Counted from the first letter of the stretch, positions 1 to 7,346 are shown. The stretch is 15,853 nt of DNA from Muribaculaceae bacterium (GCA_009775365.1 VSPM01000062.1:1-15853); one strand, 5' to 3'. Notes: generated by a model from the sequence alone, not told the origin. Made by a program: numbers and translations.

Positions 1-106
1 TGAAAGGCCGCCCAATACTCTATGTCTTTTGCTTGGTTGAAAAACATAAAGTTCTTATCCCGAACTCGCGTTATTAAAAGAGTAGCTGACTTGAAAATTT
101 TCACGT
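1..106. other. Left-edge intergenic region
   Basis: This stretch lies downstream of the last gene of the minus-strand operon and holds no supported gene. It contains one copy of the dispersed repeat (52-71) and a 12-bp palindrome TGAAAATTTTCA at 92-103, which is too short and lacks a T tract, so I do not call it a terminator. On the minus strand one frame stays open from about 116 to the window edge, with an ATG at 47-45 giving MFFNQAKDIEYWAAF. It could be the start of a gene running off the edge, or chance. No terminator for the operon is visible here. Confidence 0.4.
52..71 (+). repeat. Dispersed repeat, copy A
   Basis: The 20-mer TTCTTATCCCGAACTCGCGT is identical to the reverse complement of 7374-7393 and differs by two substitutions over the 19-base overlap from 8816-8834. 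A 20-base identity is not expected by chance in 16 kb. Its nature (end of a mobile element or an extragenic repeat family) cannot be decided from this window. Confidence 0.8.
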
Positions 107-1204
107 TCAAAAGGAGGGACAAGAAGTTTTTATTGGTTTCATGGCCATGCATTCCATTTCTATGAGCCATCCGGGACGACAGACCGGAGCCAGAAGAATC
201 ACATAGGGAATATCAGGGAAACGCTCTGCGAACATTTCTTTCACTACACAATAGTCGGCAGGGTCACGAAGATACACAAGCATATGGCCAACATCTTTCC
301 ACTCACATTCAGCCGCTTTCAACAAAGCCTCCACGTTAGTCCACATTCTGAGCGTCTGCCTGCGTATGTCGCCCTCCCATACCACCTCGCCTTTATTATC
401 TATGCTGGCTGTGCCGGAAATGAACAGATGGCGCCTGTCGGAATAGTCAACACTTGTGGCGCGTTCAAACGCCACGCCATATTCATGGGTAGGGTTAAGA
501 TAGTCAGGGGCATTTACCTGCCGCATCTGCCCGGGTTCAAGGCCCAACACAGAATACGAGTCCATCTGCACAGCGACAGTGCTGTCTGCATTTCGCCCGC
601 CGATTCCTGTGCTTGCTATAAACCTTGTGTGAGGAGCCAGCCCCTTTTCACGGAATGACCGGTTGCGCCCGGCCACAACCCCGGCATAGTTCACGTCTAC
701 ATTCTGCACAAAAAACCATGTGCGCACGCAATTATCCAGAAGGGTTCCTCCATGCCTATGCAATATAGAGTCGGTCGATGAAAGCATTTCATAAGTTGCA
801 GCCTCAGAATCAAGCCCCGGACGACAACGGCTCCCTTCAAACAAGTGTGTGCATCCTCCGCAACTCACTACAAACGCGCCATCAACCAATTGCTTCACCT
901 CGGCCCCTTCAATCATCCACACCCATAAGGCCAATTTGGTGAGTGACAGGGGTGCCTGTTCCACAACTGAAGTAGCGCATGCTCCATCATGCGGCAAATG
1001 TGCCGACTGATTGGCGGAATCACTTACAAACCATCTACGAAACACAGGTTTCATCACCCCTCCGGCATCTCTGACAAGAGAGGCATAATCATCCATAACT
1101 TCCTCAAGCTGCCTGTGAAACGAAAGAGTGGGATCTGACACCGTTATTATTGCATGAACCTCACGGCGCATATCGGCCGTGACAAATCTCTTTATCTTAA
1201 TCAT
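107..1204 (-). CDS. Double-Rid / chorismatase-like protein
   Basis: A 365-residue protein of the YjgF/YER057c/UK114 (Rid) superfamily with no signal peptide, so probably cytosolic. The C-terminal half (about 235-357) is a clear Rid domain: FISGTASID near 261-269, then a helix with NVEALLKAAECEWKDV, a MLVYLRDPADY strand and the closing block ending in R343, where Rid enzymes place the carboxylate-binding arginine, with E349 just after it. The middle (about 155-220, VRTWFFVQNVDVNY) looks like a second, degenerate Rid unit. The length and two-unit layout resemble the FkbO/Hyg5/XanB2 chorismatase family, which hydrolyses chorismate; a plain Rid-type enamine deaminase is the alternative. It is the last gene of the operon and its ATG overlaps the 3' end of the cytochrome gene by 8 bp, so translation is probably coupled. 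The Rid fold is secure, the reaction is not. Confidence 0.75.
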   Translation of the reverse strand: MIKIKRFVTADMRREVHAIITVSDPTLSFHRQLEEVMDDYASLVRDAGGVMKPVFRRWFVSDSANQSAHLPHDGACATSVVEQAPLSLTKLALWVWMIEGAEVKQLVDGAFVVSCGGCTHLFEGSRCRPGLDSEAATYEMLSSTDSILHRHGGTLLDNCVRTWFFVQNVDVNYAGVVAGRNRSFREKGLAPHTRFIASTGIGGRNADSTVAVQMDSYSVLGLEPGQMRQVNAPDYLNPTHEYGVAFERATSVDYSDRRHLFISGTASIDNKGEVVWEGDIRRQTLRMWTNVEALLKAAECEWKDVGHMLVYLRDPADYCVVKEMFAERFPDIPYVILLAPVCRPGWLIEMECMAMKPIKTSCPSF

Positions 1205-1904
1205 TTGCTCCGCAATTTATCCAGTTTTCTATGAATTCAGCCTGCTCAGGTGTGAGAAGATTCGCATGGTTATATGCCCATCCGGCAGAAATGTCTGTTG
1301 CCACAGCCTGCCACAAGGTAGAGGCGGCGGCATTCCCCGGAACGACTCTGCATCCACCCTCAACAACCGTAGACTCTTCTTCAACAAGCATACTGTAAGC
1401 CTCTTCCGGCATAAGGCTCAAACCGGCGGCAGAATACCCCGTGGCGCCGTGGCATTGCGAGCAGGTCGTAGAGAATATCTTGCTCTCGACAGTAGGAAAC
1501 TTTCCTACATTAATTTTACCGGCATTCATGATTATTTGATTTGAGGCGATGCCGGCCACATCCTCAGACAAGAATGTGAATACCCTCTCTCTCAGACGGT
1601 TTATCACACACAACTCCACTGTAGACACATCATTGGGTATGTTGGCTATGGAAATCTCTTGAACACCGTCTGCCACGGGTTTCGACACCGCCGCGAAAGA
1701 ATCACCCTCTTTGAATGCCGCAACCGCCACAGAATATTTTGAGTCATCCTGATAATCGTCGCAACCTGCTATGTCGCCTTCGATTATGGCAGAGAAGCCG
1801 GATTCCAAAATCTGGCCGCCTGCCTCATCATAAATCCGACCGTCGTCACAACCGGCCATATACAAAGCGATTACTGCCGGAATGAATTTAACAATCCTTC
1901 TCAT
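1197..1904 (-). CDS. Mono-heme cytochrome c lipoprotein
   Basis: A 235-residue protein with a lipoprotein signal (hydrophobic stretch ending MAGC, lipid cysteine C19) followed by acidic DD, a pattern that in Bacteroidetes favours export to the cell surface. The N-terminal half (about 20-130) is an unrecognised, probably beta-rich domain. The C-terminal part is a small cytochrome c unit: CSQCH at 148-152 binds one heme covalently, and VVPGNAAASTLW (187-198) plus TPEQAEFIENWINCGA match the end of the planctomycete-type cytochrome c family. The usual methionine ligand segment (MPP-like) is absent; H213 in YNHANLL occupies about that place. Extra cysteines C185 and C231 may form a disulfide. It begins 3 bp after the porin stop codon and overlaps the Rid-like gene by 8 bp. 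It probably carries electrons to or from the di-heme oxidoreductase of the operon, which is inference. Confidence 0.85.
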   Translation of the reverse strand: MRRIVKFIPAVIALYMAGCDDGRIYDEAGGQILESGFSAIIEGDIAGCDDYQDDSKYSVAVAAFKEGDSFAAVSKPVADGVQEISIANIPNDVSTVELCVINRLRERVFTFLSEDVAGIASNQIIMNAGKINVGKFPTVESKIFSTTCSQCHGATGYSAAGLSLMPEEAYSMLVEEESTVVEGGCRVVPGNAAASTLWQAVATDISAGWAYNHANLLTPEQAEFIENWINCGAND

Positions 1905-1907
1905 AGC

Positions 1908-3119
1908 CTAAAAAGTGTATTGAATCTGGACTGTCGCGTTATGCGTGGCCAGGCCAAGGTCATCGTTATCACGGTCGAGCTGAGTCTTATGGCCGGTGCG
2001 CCCGATATAGCGGTACATTGCCTGCAGCTTCAGGTTCACTCCTTTGAAATAATAGTTCACCCCCACAGCCGGCATATTCAGCAAGCCACCTTTATCAAGC
2101 CCGTTACGGTCGAAGAAATCATAACGGAACGCCGGCTGCAAATGGTCTGTCACAAAATAGCCGGCCTGCACATAACCACCCATATAGTCGAAACTTTCAT
2201 CTATTTTCTGACGCTTCGTAAACCCCACGTGCATATAATATGCCTCGGCTGCTACATAAAGACGATTGTGCATCCATGCCATTTCCAAGCCTGCGCGGAA
2301 GTCATTGGTGCTTTCGTTCTCGCTCTCCACATTAAGAGAAGCCGACGCGCCGACAAGAAGCCTGTTGAGGTTTAACTGATTGGGATTACCCTGGGTTGCG
2401 GGCATAACCCCGAAAGGCTGGAATGTAACCCTTCCGGCATAAAGCAAAGAGGGGATGTGCCAGTCATCGCTGAATGTCTTTGTTGCCGTGTTGACAGAAG
2501 AGCCGGTGCCATTGAATATTCCCACCTCATATCCCCACTTGTTTTTAAACATTCCGTGAATCTCAACGCCGAGGTCAAATCCGGTCATCATAGAGGGCGT
2601 GACGGCATTAAGCGAATGGGGCATAATGACAGGAGCTGTGAGCGACACAGGGAGAGTAGGGAAGAGGGTTTCTCCAAGCGTTGTGAGCGTGGCATGGGTG
2701 AATGGTGTCTTGAATTTTCCCACACGCACATGAAAGCCGTCTGACATTTTCATGTCCGCCCATGCCTGCTGGAGCAACCCTCCTCCCGAAGCGGCGGCGT
2801 TGATTGAGAGATTATAGGTTATGAAACCAAAGGCCCGGCCGGTGAAACCCAACACTGCGTAAGGAATCGAGAACCCGGTGTTGTGCACATTATCCTGATT
2901 ATACGCAGGGTCAAGGCCTTCGCTGTCATAATAATTAAAATCTATGGCAGTCTGCACCATAAGGTAAGGCTTGAACTCAAACTTCTTATTCGCGCTTTCC
3001 CACACGAATCCCTTGCGGCCGGCAAAAGACACCACGCCGTTTTCTGTGTCGGCGTCATACTGCGCAAATAGCGGCAGGGAGAATAGAGAGAGGAGCAATG
3101 TTGCAAAAATCTTTTTCAT
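1908..3119 (-). CDS. Outer-membrane porin, phosphate-selective O/P type
   Basis: A 403-residue protein with a typical signal peptide (MKKIFATLLLSLFSLPLFAQ, cleavage probably after the alanine near 19) and a body of alternating beta strands ending in a terminal phenylalanine (IQYTF), the outer-membrane barrel signature. Features such as FKPYLMVQTAIDFNY, GRAFGFITYNLSIN, AWADMKMSDGFHVRVGKFKTPF and the closing strand match the phosphate-selective porin O/P (OprO/P-like) family found widely in Bacteroidetes. The family name should not be read as proof of phosphate specificity. It lies between the di-heme oxidoreductase (42 bp upstream) and the cytochrome (3 bp downstream). It is a different barrel from the first gene of the operon. 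A route for an iron species or small anions across the outer membrane is plausible but unproven. Confidence 0.85.
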   Translation of the reverse strand: MKKIFATLLLSLFSLPLFAQYDADTENGVVSFAGRKGFVWESANKKFEFKPYLMVQTAIDFNYYDSEGLDPAYNQDNVHNTGFSIPYAVLGFTGRAFGFITYNLSINAAASGGGLLQQAWADMKMSDGFHVRVGKFKTPFTHATLTTLGETLFPTLPVSLTAPVIMPHSLNAVTPSMMTGFDLGVEIHGMFKNKWGYEVGIFNGTGSSVNTATKTFSDDWHIPSLLYAGRVTFQPFGVMPATQGNPNQLNLNRLLVGASASLNVESENESTNDFRAGLEMAWMHNRLYVAAEAYYMHVGFTKRQKIDESFDYMGGYVQAGYFVTDHLQPAFRYDFFDRNGLDKGGLLNMPAVGVNYYFKGVNLKLQAMYRYIGRTGHKTQLDRDNDDLGLATHNATVQIQYTF

Positions 3120-3161
3120 GAATTATCAAATTCCAACTAATAACCAACAAAATGATTGCTC

Positions 3162-4592
3162 TCAAAGCGACTCAAGAAAACGCACCAGCGCATCGCGCTC
3201 TGTCTTGCTCATGTCGCGGAAAAGATTTTTCGACACTTCCCCTTCGCCGCCGTGCCACATTATTGCCTCCACAAAATTACGGGCCCGCCCGTCGTGAAGA
3301 AAATATGTGTGGCCGTTCACCTTTTCCTGCAATCCGATTCCCCAAAGCGGGGTGGTGCGCCATTCATTTCCCATAGCAAGACCCGACACATAATTGTCAT
3401 TCAGCCCGACGCCCATAATTTCAGAGCCCATGTCATGAAGGAGGAAATCGCTATAAGGGTGTATCGTCTGGCTTCCAAGCCAGGGAAGACGGGTGCCGTT
3501 TAAGAGCGTGGAGCCACCGGGGCGTGTGTGGAGAGTGGTCACATGGCATAGATGACATTTTGCTTCATAAAATTTCTGCTCACCCATCTGAACCACAGGG
3601 TCGCCGACATCACGTCTTGCCGGAACTCCGAGACTCTGCATATATAGATCCACATTCTCCATATCTTCGGTAGAGACATCGAGTTTGTCGTACAGAAGCC
3701 CCATCATCGAGCCCTGCGACATCTGCAGCTGTCCCTCGCATATCTCCTCGGGATAACGGCTGTTGGTCACTCCCATGTCGCTTGAAAAACCAAGTTCCAC
3801 AGTGAGGTCTGCATGCTGTGCCTTGTTGCCCGACACGCCAAGCGAGCGCACTCCTCTTTCGGAGATATAGTTGCATCTGCCCGATATTCCGTATTCCGGA
3901 TAGTTACTCTTTCGGGCCAAAGCCTCAATCTCATAAGGGTCGAGCGACATTATCTGGCCCATGCCCACATGACGGAGCGGAATGCGCACCGTGCAGAAAA
4001 GGTCGTCGGGAGAAATCTCGCCTTTATACCAATCGGTTATTGTGTAGGTTGGCTTTGCAAGTTCATATCTCTCGCCATCGGGGAAAGAGAATGTCTGAAA
4101 CTCCCAGTCAACATGGAGCTTCCCTTCCGGCTCCACGCCATAGATTGCCTGGTCATGAATCACACGCCCGTAATCCTGGAAAAAAGCCCCGTTCTTGCGG
4201 GTGACATAAACCAGCATCGACGAAAATCCATAATGGCCTGAACCTTGGTCGGCCCATCCGGCTGGCTTTGTGCGCCCGGCGTTGCTATGGCAGCTGCCGC
4301 AGGAATAGCCGGCATATACGGGGCCGAGTCCTCCGCCATAACCATTGGAACTTGTGCGCATATCGTCATAGAGCTTGTCGCCACGGTTAAAGCGTGTGGA
4401 ATATTGGCCGGAAACCCAGTCAGCCGGACTGTCGTAGGCTTTCGATGAGTTAACGAAAATGGATGAGGTTCCGGCCGACAATTCATAGCCGGCCGGAACT
4501 TCCACGTCAAGCACATCGAGGCCATCCTCTCCGCAAGAGGAAAAGATAGCCGCAACTAACATTATCATTAAATGAGAACGTTTCAAAACCAC
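3162..4592 (-). CDS. Di-heme oxidoreductase (DHOR) lipoprotein
   Basis: A 476-residue lipoprotein (lipobox FSSC, C20, followed by GED) of the di-heme oxidoreductase / thiol oxidoreductase family, distantly related to MauG and bacterial di-heme peroxidases. Two heme-binding sites are visible: CGSCH at 98-102 and CHLCH at 346-350. The family-typical C-terminal block HDGRARNFVEAIMWHGGEG begins at H433, and LSKTERDALVRFLESL-like ends are characteristic (here MSKTERDALVRFLESL). Such genes sit beside imelysin genes in many bacteria and are thought to act with them in iron acquisition; the true electron donor and substrate are unknown. Here it starts 27 bp after the imelysin stop codon and is followed by a porin and a mono-heme cytochrome, a possible redox partner. 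The acidic residue pair after the lipid cysteine suggests the surface side of the outer membrane. It is one of two c-type cytochromes in this operon of a presumably anaerobic organism. Confidence 0.88.
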   Translation of the reverse strand: MVLKRSHLMIMLVAAIFSSCGEDGLDVLDVEVPAGYELSAGTSSIFVNSSKAYDSPADWVSGQYSTRFNRGDKLYDDMRTSSNGYGGGLGPVYAGYSCGSCHSNAGRTKPAGWADQGSGHYGFSSMLVYVTRKNGAFFQDYGRVIHDQAIYGVEPEGKLHVDWEFQTFSFPDGERYELAKPTYTITDWYKGEISPDDLFCTVRIPLRHVGMGQIMSLDPYEIEALARKSNYPEYGISGRCNYISERGVRSLGVSGNKAQHADLTVELGFSSDMGVTNSRYPEEICEGQLQMSQGSMMGLLYDKLDVSTEDMENVDLYMQSLGVPARRDVGDPVVQMGEQKFYEAKCHLCHVTTLHTRPGGSTLLNGTRLPWLGSQTIHPYSDFLLHDMGSEIMGVGLNDNYVSGLAMGNEWRTTPLWGIGLQEKVNGHTYFLHDGRARNFVEAIMWHGGEGEVSKNLFRDMSKTERDALVRFLESL

Positions 4593-4619
4593 TGATTGCT
4601 GATTATATGCAGTTTAACA

Positions 4620-5786
4620 TCAATTGACTTTACGTGGCTTCCCGTCTTTGAACAGAAGGAATTCAAGAGTGTGGAATCCACGGATATTCTGCGCGGCCTC
4701 CACCTTTTGGTCGTCATCGCCTTCGCCCCAGTCGAGATCGTCAAAATTGCCTGACTTCAGATGGTTCACAATTGCATCCTGGTCGAGAGGCCAGCTGTCC
4801 ATATTCGGGTCAAGCCCCATGGCATCTACAGGCCCGAAAAGAAACGCCTCGCTCTTTTCCCAAGGCTCGCGAGAACTCAGCCATGCATCGCAGGCATTGC
4901 TGAAAGCACGGTCGGAGGGCGCGGCAGCCAGCTCTTTCACTGCATTCAGAAGAGCGTCATTGCGCTCCATAAGACTTTTGTAGGTGGGAAGCACAACATT
5001 GTCTACATAATTTGCCACAATGTCGCTGAGTGTGGCGTCATAAGAAGAGCCAAGCCCATGGAAAAACGGCTTGAGCTCGTTGTTGATGAGATGGTCAAGT
5101 TCGGTGCAAGCATTCATTGCCGCCACAGCCTCCATAGACCCGATATTATTTCGAAACGGCTGGGGGATAGCAAGTATAGCATTATAGGCTGCATCAACGG
5201 CTGCTTTCATTCTCGCGTCAAGACCCGGGTCAAGGCTCTCCACAAGAGCTGACATTGAGGCATCGGCAATCTCCGTCGTGAGCGAACCGAAATAGGAATT
5301 ACGCACGGAGAGTATGTTGTTGGAATAGTCATCGCGGGAGTGCCAGCTATACCACGACTCCACCGCATATAGCGCCTCCTCAAGTTTGTTGCTCTTATAG
5401 AGGTCATAGGGGTCGCCGATTTTGGCTTCTCCAACTTCGTTGGCTATTTCGGCACACCCGTCAAGAATCTTCTCTATGCAGCCGATTGGGCTCGTGTAGG
5501 GAGATGCGTGGTTTTTGAACGTATTCTTGAATGCCTCCCCTCCGTTATAGCTACTTTCCCACGCATTATAAAGGTTTTTGGAGTCATTGGCGAGGAGTTG
5601 CCCCACACGCACTGAATAGTTGTGCCATCCTGCCGCATTGGCTGCAGAATAATCAATGTTTTTTGAGTCAGACTCAACCGGGAGCGGGGTATCGTTTTCA
5701 CTGCAAGAGACAAGGCCGGCAGAGGCCACAAGAAGCAACCCGCAAATACGGGAGAAATCTTTAGCAAAAGACGTAACTGTTGTCAT
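4620..5786 (-). CDS. Imelysin-like lipoprotein, circularly permuted
   Basis: A 388-residue lipoprotein (lipobox LVSC, C28, followed by SEND, which resembles a Bacteroidetes surface export signal). It belongs to the imelysin (peptidase M75-like) superfamily, which is now regarded as iron-uptake associated rather than proteolytic. The signature GxHxxE lies at the very end (G370, H372, E375), followed by only about 13 residues. Segments that start a canonical imelysin (YVDNVVLPTYKSL at 260-272, AWLSSREPWEKSEAFLFGP at 301-319, WPLDQDAIV at 332-340) occur in the C-terminal part, whereas the region that normally follows GxHxxE (WHSRDDYSNNILSVRNSYFGS, 148-168) is in the N-terminal part. This is the circularly permuted order described for a Bacteroides ovatus imelysin structure. 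It is second in the operon, next to the di-heme oxidoreductase, its usual genomic companion. Probable role: binding iron at or near the cell surface. Confidence 0.88.
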   Translation of the reverse strand: MTTVTSFAKDFSRICGLLLVASAGLVSCSENDTPLPVESDSKNIDYSAANAAGWHNYSVRVGQLLANDSKNLYNAWESSYNGGEAFKNTFKNHASPYTSPIGCIEKILDGCAEIANEVGEAKIGDPYDLYKSNKLEEALYAVESWYSWHSRDDYSNNILSVRNSYFGSLTTEIADASMSALVESLDPGLDARMKAAVDAAYNAILAIPQPFRNNIGSMEAVAAMNACTELDHLINNELKPFFHGLGSSYDATLSDIVANYVDNVVLPTYKSLMERNDALLNAVKELAAAPSDRAFSNACDAWLSSREPWEKSEAFLFGPVDAMGLDPNMDSWPLDQDAIVNHLKSGNFDDLDWGEGDDDQKVEAAQNIRGFHTLEFLLFKDGKPRKVN

Positions 5787-5857
5787 AATGTTATTATATT
5801 AAAAAGTTATACAGACACTTTCATTTGCGTGGCCTCGTCTCCGGCAGATTCATATAA

Positions 5858-7177
5858 TCAATGCTTAAAGAACCAGCCTATATAGGCCACACTTATCGAA
5901 AATTCGTTCTCGCTATTGTAAATGCCTTTTCCAAACACCTTGGATGTGCCTATCTGCCTCATTGAATAGTCGGCTTTGACAATAAGGTTGGGCAGCGCGA
6001 ACCAGTCGAGGCCGACAACCCATTTGCTCACCTCCAGGCGTTTGTCGGCCACATAAGGCTTCTCCACAACTTTCTGGGGATTGCAATACTCATATCGTCC
6101 GAACGGCATGAACTTGGGACATCCGGCTATATTGAACACATTGCCGAAGTTAAAGCCGAACTCTGCGCCATAGCTGAGCACATTCTTGGCCACAGGGGTG
6201 AGACGCGAATATGGCGATGCGCCGGGAAGACGACCGTTGCGGTCATTGACTGCGCTGCTGTTGCCCACATGCCCGTAGGTGAGATCGGCGCGCGCTGTGA
6301 GATAACGGTTGGAATATTCGGCATCCCAGGAGAAAATCTCTACCGGAATTTTACCATAGGAACTATAGGTCTGCGATTTGTCGGAATTTGCGCCGGTGTT
6401 CGGGCAATAGTAGAACGACACGCCGGTTCGCAGTCCGGGCACGCCGCGCCAGTCGAGTCTTGCCGCATATCCCGGGCATGTGAAGTTATCGGTCTCGAAA
6501 AAGCCCTGCTTGCCGGATGCAATCCACGTGTCGCGGTCAAAACCGTTGGCATTAAGCCCGGCCACAATCATGGCTTGATAGTCAAACACCCCATACCCTC
6601 TGCCGAATGTGCCGAACACGGAGAGACCCGTCTCATGCCATGTGGAGGGCATTAACATTGTCTGGTTTTCAGGGCATACGGTGCCGAAGAAAAACAGAGG
6701 CTCATGGAAAGCATTGGCGGAGCCAACCGGCAAGACCTGATGACCTATGCGAACATTAAATTCCGGGATAATCAGGCGCGTGATATGGAGCTGCTCCAGC
6801 GCAACTTCTCCACCTTTTTCCACATCTGTCTCATACTCGCCGTTCTCATTCCCTTCCAGTTCTACGGCCACACCGGTTCCTCCTGCTTCAATTTCAATCT
6901 CTGCGCTGAGAATCCATTTAGGAGTGAACTTATAATCGAAACCTACCGAAAATTCCGGAATCGCGATAGTGGCGCGATGCTCCTTTGTGGAGCCCTCCTT
7001 TTGAAAGCGGTTTATGCCATAATCCTTGAAAGAGGCAACTATGTCGCCATAGCTTCCAAATCGGAACTTACGGTATCCTGCCGTGTCGGCAAGTTCCTGG
7101 CCGGCAGCGGAGAACGCTGCTGAAGCTAACATGATGGAAGAGAGGAGTGTAGTAGTCTTGATGTGCTTGAAAATCAT
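5858..7177 (-). CDS. Outer-membrane beta-barrel (porin-like) protein
   Basis: A 439-residue protein, first of the operon. It has an N-terminal signal peptide (hydrophobic 9-24, AFSAAGQ cleavage region) and a body of amphipathic beta strands with aromatic girdles, for example FRFGSYGDIVASF, WILSAEIEIEAGG, FNVRIGHQVLPVGSANAFHEP, FGRGYGVFDYQAMIVAGLN and a final strand FSISVAYIGWFFKH. The GHQVLPVGSAN...HEP and TWHETGLSVFG stretches are reminiscent of porin families of the phosphate-selective type, but I do not recognise a named family. It is not a TonB-dependent receptor: it is far too short and shows no plug. The start is supported by the promoter about 29 bp upstream and by the signal peptide. 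Followed after 71 bp by the imelysin gene. Likely a channel that works with the surface lipoproteins encoded downstream. Confidence 0.8.
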   Translation of the reverse strand: MIFKHIKTTTLLSSIMLASAAFSAAGQELADTAGYRKFRFGSYGDIVASFKDYGINRFQKEGSTKEHRATIAIPEFSVGFDYKFTPKWILSAEIEIEAGGTGVAVELEGNENGEYETDVEKGGEVALEQLHITRLIIPEFNVRIGHQVLPVGSANAFHEPLFFFGTVCPENQTMLMPSTWHETGLSVFGTFGRGYGVFDYQAMIVAGLNANGFDRDTWIASGKQGFFETDNFTCPGYAARLDWRGVPGLRTGVSFYYCPNTGANSDKSQTYSSYGKIPVEIFSWDAEYSNRYLTARADLTYGHVGNSSAVNDRNGRLPGASPYSRLTPVAKNVLSYGAEFGFNFGNVFNIAGCPKFMPFGRYEYCNPQKVVEKPYVADKRLEVSKWVVGLDWFALPNLIVKADYSMRQIGTSKVFGKGIYNSENEFSISVAYIGWFFKH

Positions 7178-7185
7178 TATATGAT
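7173..7185. promoter_or_regulatory. Candidate operator at the operon start codon
   Basis: An inverted repeat ATCAT-TAT-ATGAT sits between the predicted transcription start and the first codons of the operon. Its AT-rich, TGAT-containing half sites faintly resemble metal-regulator (Fur-like) boxes, but five-base half sites are common by chance in AT-rich DNA. Weak call, kept because the operon looks iron-related. Confidence 0.2.
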
Positions 7186-7205
7186 ATGTTTTGTGTTTGA
7201 CACTG

Positions 7206-7236
7206 CAAAATTACAACCGCCACTCCGCTCCCGAAA
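7206..7236 (-). promoter_or_regulatory. Bacteroidetes promoter of the six-gene operon
   Basis: On the minus strand a perfect -7 element TAATTTTG (7213-7206) is preceded, 19 bp upstream, by TTTC (7236-7233), a one-mismatch -33 element. Transcription would start near 7202, giving a leader of about 25 nt before the ATG at 7177. Confidence 0.6.
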
Positions 7237-7303
7237 TACACACAAATCGGTAAAAACACCCGCTCCCATACCTATTCCCCGCGATTACCACCTCAGCAAA
7301 ACA

Positions 7304-7346
7304 AAAAAGATGGCCGAATCAAAAAATAGAATCCGGCCATCTTTTT
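7304..7346. terminator. Bidirectional terminator-like hairpin
   Basis: The arms AAAAAGATGGCCG (7304-7316) and CGGCCATCTTTTT (7334-7346) pair perfectly over 13 bp around a 17-nt loop, with an A tract before and a T tract after, so it could stop transcription in either direction. It is odd here because both neighbours are transcribed away from it. It may shield the operon promoter from leftward transcription out of the insert, or be left over from a lost gene. Confidence 0.6.

Noticed and set aside
92..103. Palindrome TGAAAATTTTCA after the operon
   Set aside because: Short, without loop, GC pairs or T tract, so not supportable as a terminator.
3610..4555. Several open frames of 67-142 codons on both strands over the di-heme gene
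   Set aside because: They overlap a gene with two heme motifs and a lipoprotein signal, and show no family features; frame shadows in GC-rich coding DNA.
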